64,000 nucleotides of DNA from Enoplosus armatus (Eukaryota; Chordata; Actinopteri; Centrarchiformes; Enoplosidae): assembly GCF_043641665.1 (NCBI RefSeq), contig NC_092184.1:16738108-16802107 (forward strand), read 5' to 3'. Below, one piece after another: positions 37,242 through 49,544 of this stretch. Positions within the stretch are counted from its first letter, which is position 1. Each line of letters begins with the position of its first letter. The notes below the pieces were generated by a model, which saw only the letters and a program-made list of their open reading frames with translations, was not told the origin of the DNA and did not search any database. Position numbers and translations under genes: made by a program.

Positions 37242-40200
37242 GGAGGAGGAGGAGGAGCTAAGGAGTAACAGTGTTTACCTGCAATCAATGCATTAGACCA
37301 TGTTTTAAGCTTGCACATCTAGATGCTTCTTTAGTTTGTGTACCCTTCGTGGGTACCTGTGTGTGCCCACTCTTTGAGTGTGTATTCAGAGGAGAAACGG
37401 GTGTGAATAAAGGCTTCTTTTTCTGTCAGAGCACAGTAAAGCATAGTGTGTGCAGTGGCGGGCTATAGCCGGGTTGAACTGAGGCGTGCAGAGTGTAACA
37501 GCATTCAAGCTGTCAACCCAGTTCACTATTAGGGAACTGAAGTAGACAGAAAATCAGAAACACACCATTCTATACTCCAAAAGAGCCTGCGTTATAACGC
37601 TCACACTGACGGCTCACACTGATGGCGTTCTGCTCAAAGAGGCGGGTGCACCAGGCTGTGGGTGGGCTGGCTTCCACTGAATTTCAAATGGGTGACAAAC
37701 AACAATAGAGTTGATGTGGCATGTTCAAATGTAGGGCAGTCATTTCAGCACACGGAAGACTCACAGAAGGCAGCAAATATAAGGCTGTAAAGAGTACATT
37801 TAGATGGGCTGTTCACTGAGATGGTGGTTTCTGTATGAGGAAGGAGTGATGTTTCAAAAAAAAGTGTGGAAAAAAGGTGGAAATAGCAGTTTAAAGTGTC
37901 AGCAATGCTGCATACATTTATTATGCAACTCTGTTGTGCCATATTTCCTTCCCAGTTCTCACATCTAACTCGATAAATGTATGAGGTGAATAGACTTCTA
38001 TTGTAAAACACCATCTTTTTATTTGTATGTATTTATTTAACATCACACAACTTCAGAATGAGGGTTGACACCTTTAAAAAAGGTGATGTGATCAGTCATT
38101 TGCCATATATCCTTTTAATTAGACCCTACGTTTCCCAGTGAAAATGTCAGATACTCTTATTTCTTCCTGTCACCATCCACAAAACATCAAACACTGACAA
38201 CAGTGAGACATTCACTCAGAGTGAGAAGTGCAATCCAACCAAAAGATGAACCCAGCTCAACCCAGTCTGCCCAGGAATTAGCTTTGACTTTACAGCATGT
38301 GATTTATGTCCAGTGCCAACGTTTAGTGCCAATGCAGGAACTACTGTACTGTGTCCTTATTGAGGCAAAAAGTAAAGGTACAGATAGGGTGGTGCATAGG
38401 ACACAGGACACTGCCTGTCTTTAATATTGATGGACTCCAGGAAATGTGCAGTAAATCCGCCATGAGTGAATATTATTACCACACTTAACCCTGAGACCTC
38501 TGACCTGCCTCACCTGGTATCTGATGATTTATTCATTCAGATGGGTAACTGTCAGACAGGCAGACAGGAAGGCAGATTAAATAGGGAAAGCGACAGATGG
38601 CTTAGAGAGACAAGTAAACAAGCAGACAGATACACTGAAAGACAGGAGAGACATGCCTAGATTTTAAGCTAAAAGAGACCGAGGAGTAAGACACATGAGT
38701 ACACAATGACAGTTTGGACAAGTTTTGAATTTATAGAATAATGCAAAAAGACAGACTGGCAGAGCAGTAAAAGAAGCTGAGTACATTATCAAAATCGCTA
38801 AAATGTGTTCACTTTTGAGGCTGGATAACTTATGACTGAAAACAAGATAACCTTAAATTGTCCAGGTAGTCAAAGTAATTTATGTTACCTTCATTCAAAT
38901 ACTGGAAGGTACTATATGTGTGAAACAGGACAATAAACTGAGCTTCAGTTGTTGAAAGAATAGCTTGAACTTTATTGAACATGACTACTCATAATAAGGT
39001 TCTAGTCCTAAATGCCATGGCAATTATTTGAGACATCCTTGCGTACTTTGCTATGTGACAAATTATCTCCAACTGCAACATCTTTAGGCTTGCTTATTTT
39101 CTCTGGTAAAAAAGAATGAAAACAAAATAAGTTTTGAACCCTTGTTGCTTGCACATCAAAAGATCTACAGAAGTATTTTTTTTTAAATATTGTATATAAA
39201 TGAATTGAATTATGGATGAGCAGTCTAATGAGCAAATTAGTGAGTCAGTTACAGCTGTTACTCACCTCCTGAGAATAATTAGTTATTAAAAAAAACACAC
39301 ATTTCATTAAATTGTTGCCTGTCAGAAAATATAAAGCTGGTTGAAAGAGACGAGGAAATCTGATCCTACAATATTTCCCTTTGTTGAGTGACAGTTTGGC
39401 TCGTTTGACAACTGACATTGCAAGGCCTCTGACAAAAATATCAGTTTGATAACAATCTGGATGTCCCAGACGAGGTCATGAGCACAGGATGCAATTAAAC
39501 GGGTCGCTAACCCTGTCACAGCACGGGCCGTCGCAGCTCCACACTGACCCTGCTGACTTACTCATTCCAAAAAAACTTGTCTGGGACAGTCTAACAGAAC
39601 GCAGGCCTGTTCATTGACACGTGGACTGGACAAGTGCAGAGGGTGGCAGTGTCCCTTTCCCTTGGTCCGTCTCTCTGTGTGAATGCGTAGCCATGCTTCA
39701 TTCTGTCCTGAGCCAATTTACATGACCTGAAACAGGTACACCAGCTGGCACAATAGGAACCGAGTCTGCTTTCTAGCCTCAGCCAGAACACACCCACCCA
39801 TACTGCAGTAGAAGGTATGCACATGTTGTTACTGTACAGTATGTTTGGTCGCCATGGTCCAACAATGACAAAAAAAAGGTATGAATCTTATGAAACTCAT
39901 ACGAAATGTGTTCTGTAACTTTTACCCACAGGTGCACAAAGTACTCCACTGCACGCAAAAGTAAACAGGACACAATGAATCAATTTTATTTAATTTCAGT
40001 GAACATGTAACCATCTGCAGCCTCACAACAGGAGAATTAACCAATTTAATCACACCTGCGGGTGCAAGTTCACATTCTGCACACATGTATGCTGCACATC
40101 CACACAGGTTTACTTTCATTCATAAAACCAGTTACACACGTAAACATTCAATGTTGGTGCAGTCAGGTGGAACAGTAAAGCTGGTCGTTGGCACCTTACC

Positions 40201-40984
40201 AGTCACCTATATGTGTCATGTCATGTCTCAACACTACGATTGCCTTATTTGCCACAATGACCATCTCAAAAGACAAAAATACAGTCTAGTCTGATCTCTC
40301 TACTTCCCCATGTGTCCTGATCATTCTGTAGCTGCATGTGAATCATTGTGGATTCACATGGCCTTTGCTTTTCCCATGATATATGTCAGTTTTTCTCCTG
40401 GAAACAAACAACCCTTCTGTTTTTAATCCTAAGTATAAATAGTTTAGTAAAATTCAAGTGTGCTTTCTCACAAGTCAGTGTCGTAGAAGTCAAACAAGCA
40501 GAAGCTTGTAGACCGTTAAAAGTAGTGTAGCTTGGTGACTTCTCTCTATATTGGTTAAGTCAACCCATGAATTAAATATTTTGTTATGTGATTCTTGGTG
40601 ACAACAACACTGTACTATTACAACACTTTGTTCTCAAGAAGTAGAACATTTAAGGTCAGTATGGTTTCATCATGCGTACTCCCTCAAACACCTAAAAAGT
40701 GTAAAACCGCCTGTGCCTGACATGCTCATGGCATTAAAGAAACAAAGTACACAAACTTACGTTTTTATGGGCACATACTTTTTATATCCACATGGACATC
40801 TGATCTCTTCTTTCTACTGTTAGTCATGCTCACTCTAGTGGCAAATACCTCCGCTACAAGAAGGCCATTCTTGTGCTGCAGAGAAATGAGCTGTAGAAAA
40901 CCTGCTTGCAACAGAGTCTCTCTAAGCCTCACAGTCACTTTCCTTTGAACAGCGAGACGGACTGTTTAACCAAGAGGGGTAACA
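37242..40984. other. Non-coding DNA, no gene seen
   Basis: Begins with a (GGA)n run. A GACAGGCAGACAGG-type stretch occurs at 38550-38650. ORFs are all under 90 codons and unremarkable. Confidence 0.6.
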
Positions 40985-41269
40985 ATGTCTGCAGCAGGTA
41001 AGTAAGAATCACTGGCTGACAAAGTATGGCTAAGAAAATTGACTTAGTGTTTTTATGCCCATCGTTACTTTGTAGGGTCAGATGTAATTATTTCATCAAA
41101 AATGCAGACACACAGTAAGTCCAGTACATCTGTACATCAGACAGTTGGTTCTGCTAAGGCTGCTAAGCATACATCTCTGAAAATGTGGACTCTGTATGTT
41201 ACATTACATCAGATAGAGACTGAGTCTCTCCCTTGTAATATTACACTTGAAAATGTAGTTTCTTTCTGA
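40985..41269 (+). CDS. Candidate two-exon small ORF (68 codons), hypothetical
   Basis: An ATG at 40985 opens MSAA and runs into a full-consensus donor, GCAG|GTAAGT at 40997/40998. Seventy-eight bases later ACTTTGTAG|GG (41075/41076) could serve as acceptor. Joining keeps the frame open for 63 more codons to a TGA at 41267-41269. The peptide is Ser/Thr/Lys-rich (starts GSDVIISSKMQTHSKSS), has no signal peptide or membrane segment, and I recognise no domain. The intron would be of normal length for a teleost. The exon pair could equally be chance; alternatively the first exon is real and splices to something outside view. Confidence 0.2.
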
Positions 41270-41317
41270 TAGCAGCATTGTCACTGGCATACAGCAGGTG
41301 CTTGTCTACCTGACTCA

Positions 41318-41503
41318 TTATCGCAGCTTGATTGCAATTATACCAACCAATACTGCTATAAATATAGCCAGTCCATCTGGTAGTAAAGAGCGTACAGGCC
41401 TGATCGATTGAGCATTCTCACTGAAAGCAAAGCTGATTGATGACCCGATCATGGAGCACCGTGTTGACATTAATAGGTTCATGCTAAAAGTAGTCATAGC
41501 CAA
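41318..41503 (-). CDS. Candidate small ORF or terminal exon with a C-terminal membrane segment
   Basis: The 61-codon frame ends with RSLLPDGLAIFIAVLVGIIA followed by IKLR and stop. GLAIFIAVLVGIIAI is a plausible transmembrane helix with positive residues after it, as in tail-anchored proteins. Inside the frame the minus strand reads CTTTGCTTTCAG|TGAGAATG, an acceptor-like site at 41421/41420, so the part from ENAQSIRPV onward might be a last exon. No upstream exon is recognised and the N-terminal half has no obvious character. It may be chance. Confidence 0.2.
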   Translation of the reverse strand: MAMTTFSMNLLMSTRCSMIGSSISFAFSENAQSIRPVRSLLPDGLAIFIAVLVGIIAIKLR

Positions 41504-44500
41504 ACATTAGTCTGACTCATATGAATCCATAGCGTAAAATCAACTCATAAATCAACTTCACTTGTACAACAACAAAAGGCAGAAATGGTATCTACATAGT
41601 GCAGTCTAGTTTCATCTACAACGTTAATAACGCATGTGTTTTGCTTGAGGTCGATTATTTGTGTTTGGTAACCTTTCAAAACAATTTATACTTAATAGTC
41701 CTTTGAAAATAATGAGTTTTTGTCAACATAATGAATAGTTCATTATTAACTGTGATTGATGAAAGAGTGGCGTATCACTCAAAGTGACATTAGGTCAAGA
41801 ATTTATTTAATTTTGTGTTTGTATCTGATTAAGAATATAGTGATATTAATTCCTAAAGATACCAATCTCACTACAAAGTTCCCAACTTGCACAGTAGCTC
41901 CCTGCCTACATCAAGGTTGACTAAAAATAATCAGTCAAGTGACATCTCGCTCTTACAGAGAGGAAATGCACTTGTTGTACGTAGTTTTCCTCAAAAAGTC
42001 TTTATTATTTATGGCCCAATGTATTTTGAAACCAGTCAGCGTCACCAGACAACTCATTGTGTCTAAAAAATGTGTCTCTTCCTCTGTCTTTCAATCTGAT
42101 GGCACTGCAGTTGTTCAATACATTTCCTATTATGGAAAGACAATACCGACAACACTGACAGTGAACATATGTGCTTTGATGCCACACTGTAAAGCCAGAT
42201 ACTCAGGCATTCTTTCAGTCTTCTCATATTGTGAAAGGAGCTTCTGTTGTTCTCTTGAGGGAGTGTTGATTTTGTTTTCATTAATGGTTTCACAATAAGG
42301 GTGTTTTGAAGTCCTCTGGGGCTGATTCAGGGTTTCACAAACAAACTTGACTTGACGAATTTTCCTTCAATTATGTAAATATCAGGTGGGAATACAGAAT
42401 ACAGAATACAAAATATGTTTACACCCAGAAACCAATTCAGGGAACGATATCCATAAAAATCATTGGTGAAAAGAAAGTTCCCAAAGTTAAGTTTTGCTTG
42501 CATTTGGCAGGTGCTAATTTTAAGTTTGGTCTGACCACCACTTATAGTGTCTCATGGCTGTGCAGAGCAATAGCCAGACAGACGCACACATACAGTGCAA
42601 TACATGCATCTTCAGACCCCCTGGTACTAACCCATTTCCTTTGTTCTGTCTGGCCTAGCTGATTAGCTCCTTTCATTTCCACTCACTGTGTGTCTCAGCT
42701 AGTCAGGGTTACCAGACACAGACAACTAAAGCTTTAGGGAGTGGGAGGCTCCTGCAGCTCACAGTAATGAGGCAACACACCGAGTCACATCACACACGGT
42801 GACACGTAGTGGCAGATGTAGAAAGTACCAACAGCAAAAATGGAGGTGAGCAGGAAACAGGCTAATGCTGACCTGAAACTAGATGGTATTTGAAGCTATT
42901 TCAGAGTTTTAAACTAATTTCCAGTTGTAGTAAACTCAGGACAGATACCTGTGTGCTCCTGTCATGAAACTCGTTCGGTGCGAGGGCTCAGTCACAGCTG
43001 TCACAAATCCCAAAAATAAAAACAAGAATAAAAGTCTAAAGTGTAGCTAGCATCCCCTAGAGGATGCAATGTTTAGTACAGTAAAATTGAGGACAGAATC
43101 AACAATATACTGACAAGTTTGCTGTTTTTTGCTGTTATGTTTGCTATGACATTTTTTGCTATCTTTTGTTATGTTTATATTTTAAGTATTTATATCACAT
43201 ATTTATACAAGAAAATTTAAATACTGTATTACAGACACTGGATGTCCATGGCAATGACTGATCAGTAGAAAATAACCACCAAATACCTAAATACAAATAA
43301 ATAATATGCTCCAATACAAGTATCAAAAACCATGCCTTAAAAACCACTGCTCATTGGTGGTCTTGGCTCTGGCATAGTGCTATTTTCGTGCCTGCACAGA
43401 TCAAATGCAATGACCTTGCACTTCAGTGGGTTTTTTTCCACAGATTTCTTTTTGTCCTTTATCTAGATTAAATCTTATGCAACAAGCACTAGATTTTGCA
43501 AAATGAGTGTACAAACATATTTGATTGAGGGCTGCAACAACTGCACATGACAGTGATGTCTTCTTTTCCCTGATGGCTTTCCCAAAAGTCGCAATTGAAA
43601 CACAGCTCATTTAATAGAGATAGACTGATGGTGATGATCACAAAACAAGTTGCTTGTTAGCGACAGCTGATTGTGAGAATTCTTGTGAGTGTGATTATGG
43701 GGATTTGTTTGTTGACTTATTATTTACTCACAGCTTCAGCACATCAAGAGGCAAGAGACAAATAGAAGACAATAATGAAAAAAATCAGAAAAAATATATA
43801 TCGTACACCAACTGCATGTGATTACAGAAAAGTGCTTAATGTGTAATAATGGTTTTACTGAATGACAGTGTTCTAATCATGTGTCCCTGTATCTTTTGTT
43901 ACGTTCTAAATATGTCAAAAATTCATTTGAGTATTTTCATATCAAAATCCCTATTTTCTCTTCCTGTAAAACATAAAATTATTTTTGATGACTTATTTTG
44001 AACTCAGAGGAAGTTGCATAAATGTAACCAATCAAATGTGATGTGGGGTGAGTAGCTAACCTCACCCATCATATATATAACCGCACTTGACAGTTAGCTT
44101 GCGTCGGGAGCTAGCAGAGAAATGTCACAGTAGGAGGTATATGTTTGGATTTCAGCTGGTAAAACTGTGGAAGCAAAGAATCTGGTTGAGGTCTAATTTG
44201 ATCATTTCAGCCTTATCCTCTTCCTCCTGGTCTAACAACGTGGCCGAGGCAGCTCCCTGGCTCCGGATCTCTCTATAGCTCTGTACCGCCACATTAAGCC
44301 ATGCCCATTTTTCATCAATCCAATCTCATGTAAAGGATTCGATATTTAAATACCTCTAGTATTTAAAACCCTTCCACATACTCTGTTTCATACATCACAT
44401 TACAGAAGATAAAGACGCTCTGACTTCAGTTCCTCTGTGACTTTAAAAGGGTATGGCAGGAGCTGATTCACTTAAAACAAGTCCCTAACACGTCCCATGA

Positions 44501-44560
44501 TACCACATTTTTCTACAACCCAGTTTCTAACTGTGTCACACTTGCGTCTCACTAGCGGCG
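41504..44560. other. Non-coding DNA, no gene seen
   Basis: Contains a short (ATACAGA)n repeat near 42395 and a TATA-like CATATATATAACC at about 44069-44082 with no gene recognised downstream. The 119-codon plus ORF at 41939-42298 has no domain character. Confidence 0.55.
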
Positions 44561-45130
44561 TAGCTCTATGGATGGCAAAGTTGGTGTGTTGGCTGGGCCA
44601 CATCTTTGGTCCATAGTTTGGTCCAGACATGGTCATGGTCCCCAGAGGATTGATCCCGACTTTTCCTGCAGCACCAACAATAAATCAAAGGTTTCACTTT
44701 TCACTGAGGAATATCTTTCAGACATTCTTGGTTCAGAGAGAATGTATCCTAAAAAAAATTGGTGAACTCCTGATGTTTCCTAAAGCACCAATATGAGCTA
44801 CATTTGTAGTTTTGCGTGAAATATCTACAACTAGTGGATGGATTGCATAAAAAATATTGGTTAAGACATTCATGCCCCCCCTCAGGATGATTTGTTATAG
44901 CTTTGATGGTCCCCTGACTTTTCCTGTAGCGCCCTCATCAGGTCAAAATGTGACATTTTCCAATACTTTGGTCTATGACTAATTAGCTGCAATATGACAC
45001 TCCCATTAGCCTCGGCTGCACTTTGTGTTTAGTGCTACTTAGCAAATGTTAGCATGCTAACACGCTAAACTAAGCTAGTGAACATGGTAAACATTATAAG
45101 AGTAAAACATCAGAATGCTAGCATTAGCAA
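44561..45130 (+). repeat. Dispersed teleost repeat, copy B
   Basis: Second copy of the 4081-4540 repeat in the same orientation. It shares TTTGGTCCAGACATGG, CCCCAGAGGATTGATCC, GTGGATGGATTGC, TTCCTGTAGCGCC, CTCCCATTAGCCTCGGCTGC and GTTAGCATGCTAACACGCTA. It retains more of the middle than copy A. Short ORFs inside it are incidental. Confidence 0.75.
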
Positions 45131-48100
45131 ACACTGCTCAGTCAGCCAGTCAGTCAGTCAAGTCTTCCAGACTAACAGCTTATTTGATTGGACACTTCCT
45201 TTTTGGCTGCCATATCCCTCTGCTGCTCTCACCTCAAGGCAGAAACTCTTTTCTGTTCTTTTTTCATGTTCCTTTTTCTGTCTCTGTCCTTTCAGTGCTT
45301 CACCTGGTCTTCAGAGGAGGAACTGCTTTTGTCAGTATTTTAGTCCTGTATCCGTCCCTCTGGTATGACATAGAAACAGAGATATTTGATTCTCAATCCT
45401 ATGTGACCCAGAACTGATTGTTCTGTATCTGCTTCAACATGAAATGTAGAGAGTAAACTTTTGTAGGTTAAGGATTGTATTCCAGGGTGAATCCAACCTC
45501 TGATAGAAGAATGAAGGAAACATTTTTCTGAACAACCTACTTACATCTACCATTACAGCACAGCCCAACAAGACCATGAGATACAAGCAGTCAAGTGCAG
45601 GTGAAAACAATTTCCATTTCTTACTTTTTAAATTAATTTCATGTTATATCAGATTTGCCTATAGACATTTTATCCACAGTGATTTTGTCACAAGGTTCAT
45701 CAAGAGTATCATTTAGGAACGTCTACATGATGTCTCTTTGTTGATGATCAGAGACAAGCATAAAGCATCTCAAATGAGCCTTTTCACACTAAAGTGAAAT
45801 ATATGAAAAATGAGTGACAGGTCTTGAAACTTTTTAAGATTCATGCACCACAGACTTAGTCATGTCCCAGAAAAGTTATGGAGTAACAAGGCATGTGACA
45901 AATCGAGAAGATGACAGCTTAGAACCTACAGCGAGAGTTTTCTCTGTATCGACAGCACTTATTTTTAATCTCTCCAAACACTCTTCTTCAACTTGTCATG
46001 TCTTTTTTTTTCTTTGCTTTGAGAAATCATATTGAGGGAACTTATTAAAATTAGCAGTGAAAAGAATCCATTATCCTTAATAATTTACTACTAGATTGAC
46101 CAATTACAGAAGGAGCAAACGATGGCCTGAGCCTGAGCCTGAGAGGACTGCTATACAGATCACAGGTCTGTCTCATTGGCATGGCAGTGTCTGTAGTTGT
46201 ACTAATTCTCTTTTTCATCCTCAGCTATTAGCTGAATTAAATAAACCTCTTCTCTGCACTGTGCAGTGCTCATTTGACCTATCCTCTTCTGTCTTCTCTT
46301 GTCTAGAAATCCAGATGTGAAATGATTGCGGCAAGGGATTTTTTTTTTTTTAAAAGATAGAAAAGCAGCGAACGAGTATCATGTGCTCTGAACCAAGACA
46401 ATGAAGCAGTCTTCTAAGCAACCAGTTTTTAATGCAGAGACAGGCACAACTCTTCTTGTTGGTGAGCAGTATTGGTCTCATTACCATCAATTATTGACAA
46501 CTAGGGCATTGGAAGATATTAATAATAACTGAAATCTTGTCTCAGATCCCTCCAACCTTGTCTTGAGCTTTTCATTCTTCTGAAGCTCTTTCAAAACATA
46601 TCGGGGAACAAATCATTCCAATCATCCTATTTTGCCTCATTTGCATAAAACATAGTACTCTGCCTTGTGTGGAAAGTTACTGATGTTGACCAACTAATAC
46701 TTGTGTGACAGCCACTTCAGACCGCATCATTATCCTGTCCCTGATAATTTAGTTTGAGGAGGCACTCCTTGTCTTGCATACAATACATTGAGAGCACAAA
46801 CTTCTTGAGGTATTTTCTCTTTGCCCAGAATATTACATTTTCGCCAGGATAAGCCAATAATCCATTCAGCATGCTGTTATATAGTCAGCCTGAATGATAA
46901 GGAACTGAGAGAGCTCAGCTCAGTTAGCTAGGGAAATTACAGGCCAATGTCAGCCTGACCTGGCATTTAGATTTGTGTGTGTCAGAGCTGACAAGCAGCG
47001 ATTGTATCCAGTGCTGATGTGTCCACAGGCTCGGTGAGGCAGCCGGACGTGATGCCAGTCCTTTCTTTTCAAGCCCGTGGTCTATTTTTCCCAGACACAC
47101 TACCATCTGTGAGCAGTAAAATACACAGTTTTCATACTTGTAAGAGATATTACATGATGTGTTAGAGATGATATGGGTTACAGAGCAGCCTGGCAGCCAC
47201 AGCTCTGTTGTGCACTGAAATAAAAGTGCTTTTTTTCTATGTTTCATGATGTAATTAACATACCTCTTCCAGGAGGGGTATGTTTTTGGTGCCATTCATT
47301 TGCCTGTTTCTGTTTTTGTTAGTTAGCAGGGATGAATTTGGCCATAAATCTGGCTATGGGCCAAATTAATCTCTGACACTCAGATCAAGTGAAATGTAGC
47401 TCTTCTGTAACTTCGTTCTTTCCTGGCTACATGTCTCCATCATTGAAACTCTGAGAATCTGTTCATAATCTTTGTAGTGTCATAGTTTCTGTCAGACACC
47501 TTGTTCTCCCCACTCTTCCTCCTCTTATCTCACCAGATCTCCTTTGTAACCCCCACCTCTCTCTCTTTTATTCCACTATTACTCTCTTTCCACTATCTTT
47601 GTCCCTGTCCTCATCTCACTCCCTTTCCTACACCCCCGACATCTTATTCTATTACGTACTGGTGTGTGATCTGACCTTTAAGAGAGCAGAGCTGACAGGA
47701 TCTGTCCTTTGATCTCTGGTAGATATCTCAGCATCCATTTTGTCACCGTGGTGTGACACACTGCTCTACAGATGCAGCCCAGATGTCAAAGGGCTCACAG
47801 GGGACCACGGCTGCAGTGTCCATGAGAGACACCTCTTTAGAAAACTTTCTTTCTGTTTCTTGTTGCTTTTATTGCAGAGCTTTACACAAGTTCAAAGAGT
47901 CTAACACAAGCTAGAAAAATACTTATCACTAACTTATTTCCAAGCTCAAAAACACACTGAAAGCAATATTTCAGAGCAAAAGATCCGCTGTAAGCAAAAG
48001 TGTTTTTATCACCCAGAGGTGAAAATATTTCAGCCAGTGCAGCTCAACATGTGCTGGCTTGATCACTTTCTGCAGCCAATAAAAAAAGTGTTTCATATAT

Positions 48101-48429
48101 CTGCAGATTGGGGATGGATATGGGGCACTCTCTACAGTGTTCAGGATGGGTCGTCGTAAACTGCTGATCAGGGAACTTGGCAACAGTCTTATTCCATCAG
48201 GCAGGGAGAGATAAAATTGTGTCAGATTTGAAAAGTAATGAAATTTATTCCTGAGTTACATTAAATTCAGAATTTAGCTACAGATTCTATCAACATCTCC
48301 TCAGTCTGTAAAGCTATATGGAATCTCACAAGCAAAATTGAAATATGAGCTCCTGACTAAAGAAAAAGTAACGTCATTATTAGAGGGCGGGGATATGACA
48401 GTCTAAGCTTGTTATTTCCCTATTAAGAT
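45131..48429. other. Non-coding DNA, no gene seen
   Basis: Short ORFs only. A CT-rich stretch lies at 47500-47640. The final 200 bases are the sequence joined to the broken end of the Tc1-like element and do not resemble a transposon. Confidence 0.6.
46125..46143. repeat. (GCCTGA)3 short tandem repeat
   Basis: Three direct copies of a 6-bp unit. Confidence 0.8.
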
Positions 48430-49408
48430 GAAGGCTTTCCACAAGGTTTAGGAGTGTGTTTATGGGAATTTTTGACCATTCTTCCAGAAGCGCATTTGTG
48501 AGGTCACACACTGATGTTGGACGAGAAGGCCTGGCTCTCAGTCTCCGCTCTAATTCATCCCAAAGGTGTTCTATCGGGTTGAGGTCAGGACTCTGTGCAG
48601 GCCAGTCAAGTTCATCCACACCAAACTCTCTCATCCATGTCTTTACGGACCTTGCTTTGTGCACTGGTGCACAGTCATGTTGGAACAGTAAGGGGCCATC
48701 CCCAAACTGTTCCCACAAAGTTGGGAGCATGGAATTGTCCAAAATCTCTTGGTATGCTGAAGCATTCAGAGTTCCTTTCACTGGAACTAATGGACCAAGC
48801 CCAGCTCCTGAAAAACAACCCCACACCATAATCCCCCCTCCACCAAACTTTACACTTGGCACAACGCAGTCAGACAAGTGCCGTTCTCCTGGCAAACGCC
48901 AAACCCAGACTCGTCCATCAGATCGCCAGATGGTGAAGCGCGATTCGTCACTCCAGAGAACGCGTCTCCACTGCTCTAGAGTCCAGTGGCGGCGTGCTTT
49001 ACACCACTGCATCCGACGCTTTGCATTGCACTTGGTGATGTATGGCTTGGATGCAGCTGCTCGGCCACGGAAACCCATTCCATGAAGCTCTCTACGCACT
49101 GTTCTTGAGCTAATCTGAAGGCCACATGAAGTTTGGAGGTCTGTAGCGATTGACTACGCAGAAAGTTGGCGACCTCTGCGCACTATGCGCCTCAGCATCC
49201 GCTGACCCCGCTCCGTCATTTTACGTGGCCTACCACTTCGTGGCTGAGTTGCTGTCGTTCCCAATCGCTTCCACTTTGTTATAATACCACTGACAGTTGA
49301 CTGTGGAATATTTAGGAGCAAGGAAATTTCACGACTGAACTTGTTGCACAGGTGGCATCCTATCACAGTACCACGCTGGAATTCACTGAGCTCCTGAGAG
49401 CGACCCAT
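48380..49408 (-). pseudogene. Tc1-like transposase (DD34E), one premature stop and truncated C-terminus
   Basis: The protein would bind the element's ends and catalyse DNA cleavage and strand transfer in the nucleus. The likely start is the ATG at 49408-49406 (MGRSQELSEF); 19 upstream codons are also open. Residues about 1-84 form the paired-like helix-turn-helix region with an AT-hook-like GRPRK. A TAG at 49156-49154 then interrupts the frame after RQLSA. Reading continues in the same frame (no frameshift) with SIATDLQTS and the DDE domain: first Asp in WSDESRF, second in QHDCAPVHK, Glu in [10 protein letters not shown] count 34 residues between the second Asp and the Glu, the DD34E spacing of Tc1. 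After LLNLVESL the sequence leaves the family and reads 16 unrelated residues from flanking DNA to a stop at 48380. All three catalytic residues survive. The long antisense frame over this region is a shadow. Confidence 0.93.
49154..49156 (-). other. In-frame TAG stop inside the transposase
   Basis: The minus-strand codons read CTT TCT GCG TAG TCA ATC. The upstream frame (49408 to 49154) and the downstream frame are separated by a multiple of three, so this is a nonsense change and not a frameshift. It falls between the DNA-binding and catalytic domains. Without it the transposase frame would be open to the deletion junction. Confidence 0.9.
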
Positions 49409-49455
49409 TCTTTCACAAATGTTTGTAGAAACAGTCTGCATGCCTTGGTGCATGA

Positions 49456-49462
49456 TTTTATA
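49456..49462 (-). promoter_or_regulatory. TATA-like box in the Tc1 5' untranslated end
   Basis: The minus strand reads GTATAAAATC about 50 bases upstream of the transposase ATG, between the terminal repeat and the start codon. The placement suits the element's own promoter, but it is an AT-rich short motif and function is inferred only. Confidence 0.35.
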
Positions 49463-49544
49463 CACCTGTGGCTATGGAAGTGATTGGAACACCTGATTTC
49501 AATTATTTGGATGGGTGAGTGAATACTTTTGGCAATATAGTGTA

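Larger units (their letters stand above)
48430..49544 (-). mobile_element. Tc1-like DNA transposon, one end intact, other end deleted
   Basis: This is a Tc1/mariner-superfamily cut-and-paste element read on the minus strand. At the high-coordinate end it keeps the outer terminal inverted repeat, whose minus-strand end begins CACTATATTGCCAAAAG (ending at 49542), flanked by the TA dinucleotide at 49543-49544 that Tc1 elements duplicate on insertion. The insertion side is AT-rich (TATATATAATATATAG just outside), as these elements prefer. The opposite end stops matching the expected element at about 48430, inside the last codons of the transposase, and no second terminal repeat is visible in the following 250 bases. 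The copy therefore lacks one end and should be immobile. Tc1 elements of this general kind are abundant in teleosts, and shared Tc1-like elements between teleosts and lampreys have been reported; whether this copy belongs to that group is inference. Confidence 0.93.

Noticed and set aside
44069..44130. TATA-box promoter (CATATATATAACC) with a possible start 30 bases downstream
   Set aside because: AT-rich TATA-like strings are common here, and I see no gene or exon downstream that would use it.
48456..49085. 209-codon plus-strand ORF
   Set aside because: It is the antisense shadow of the Tc1-like transposase on the minus strand.
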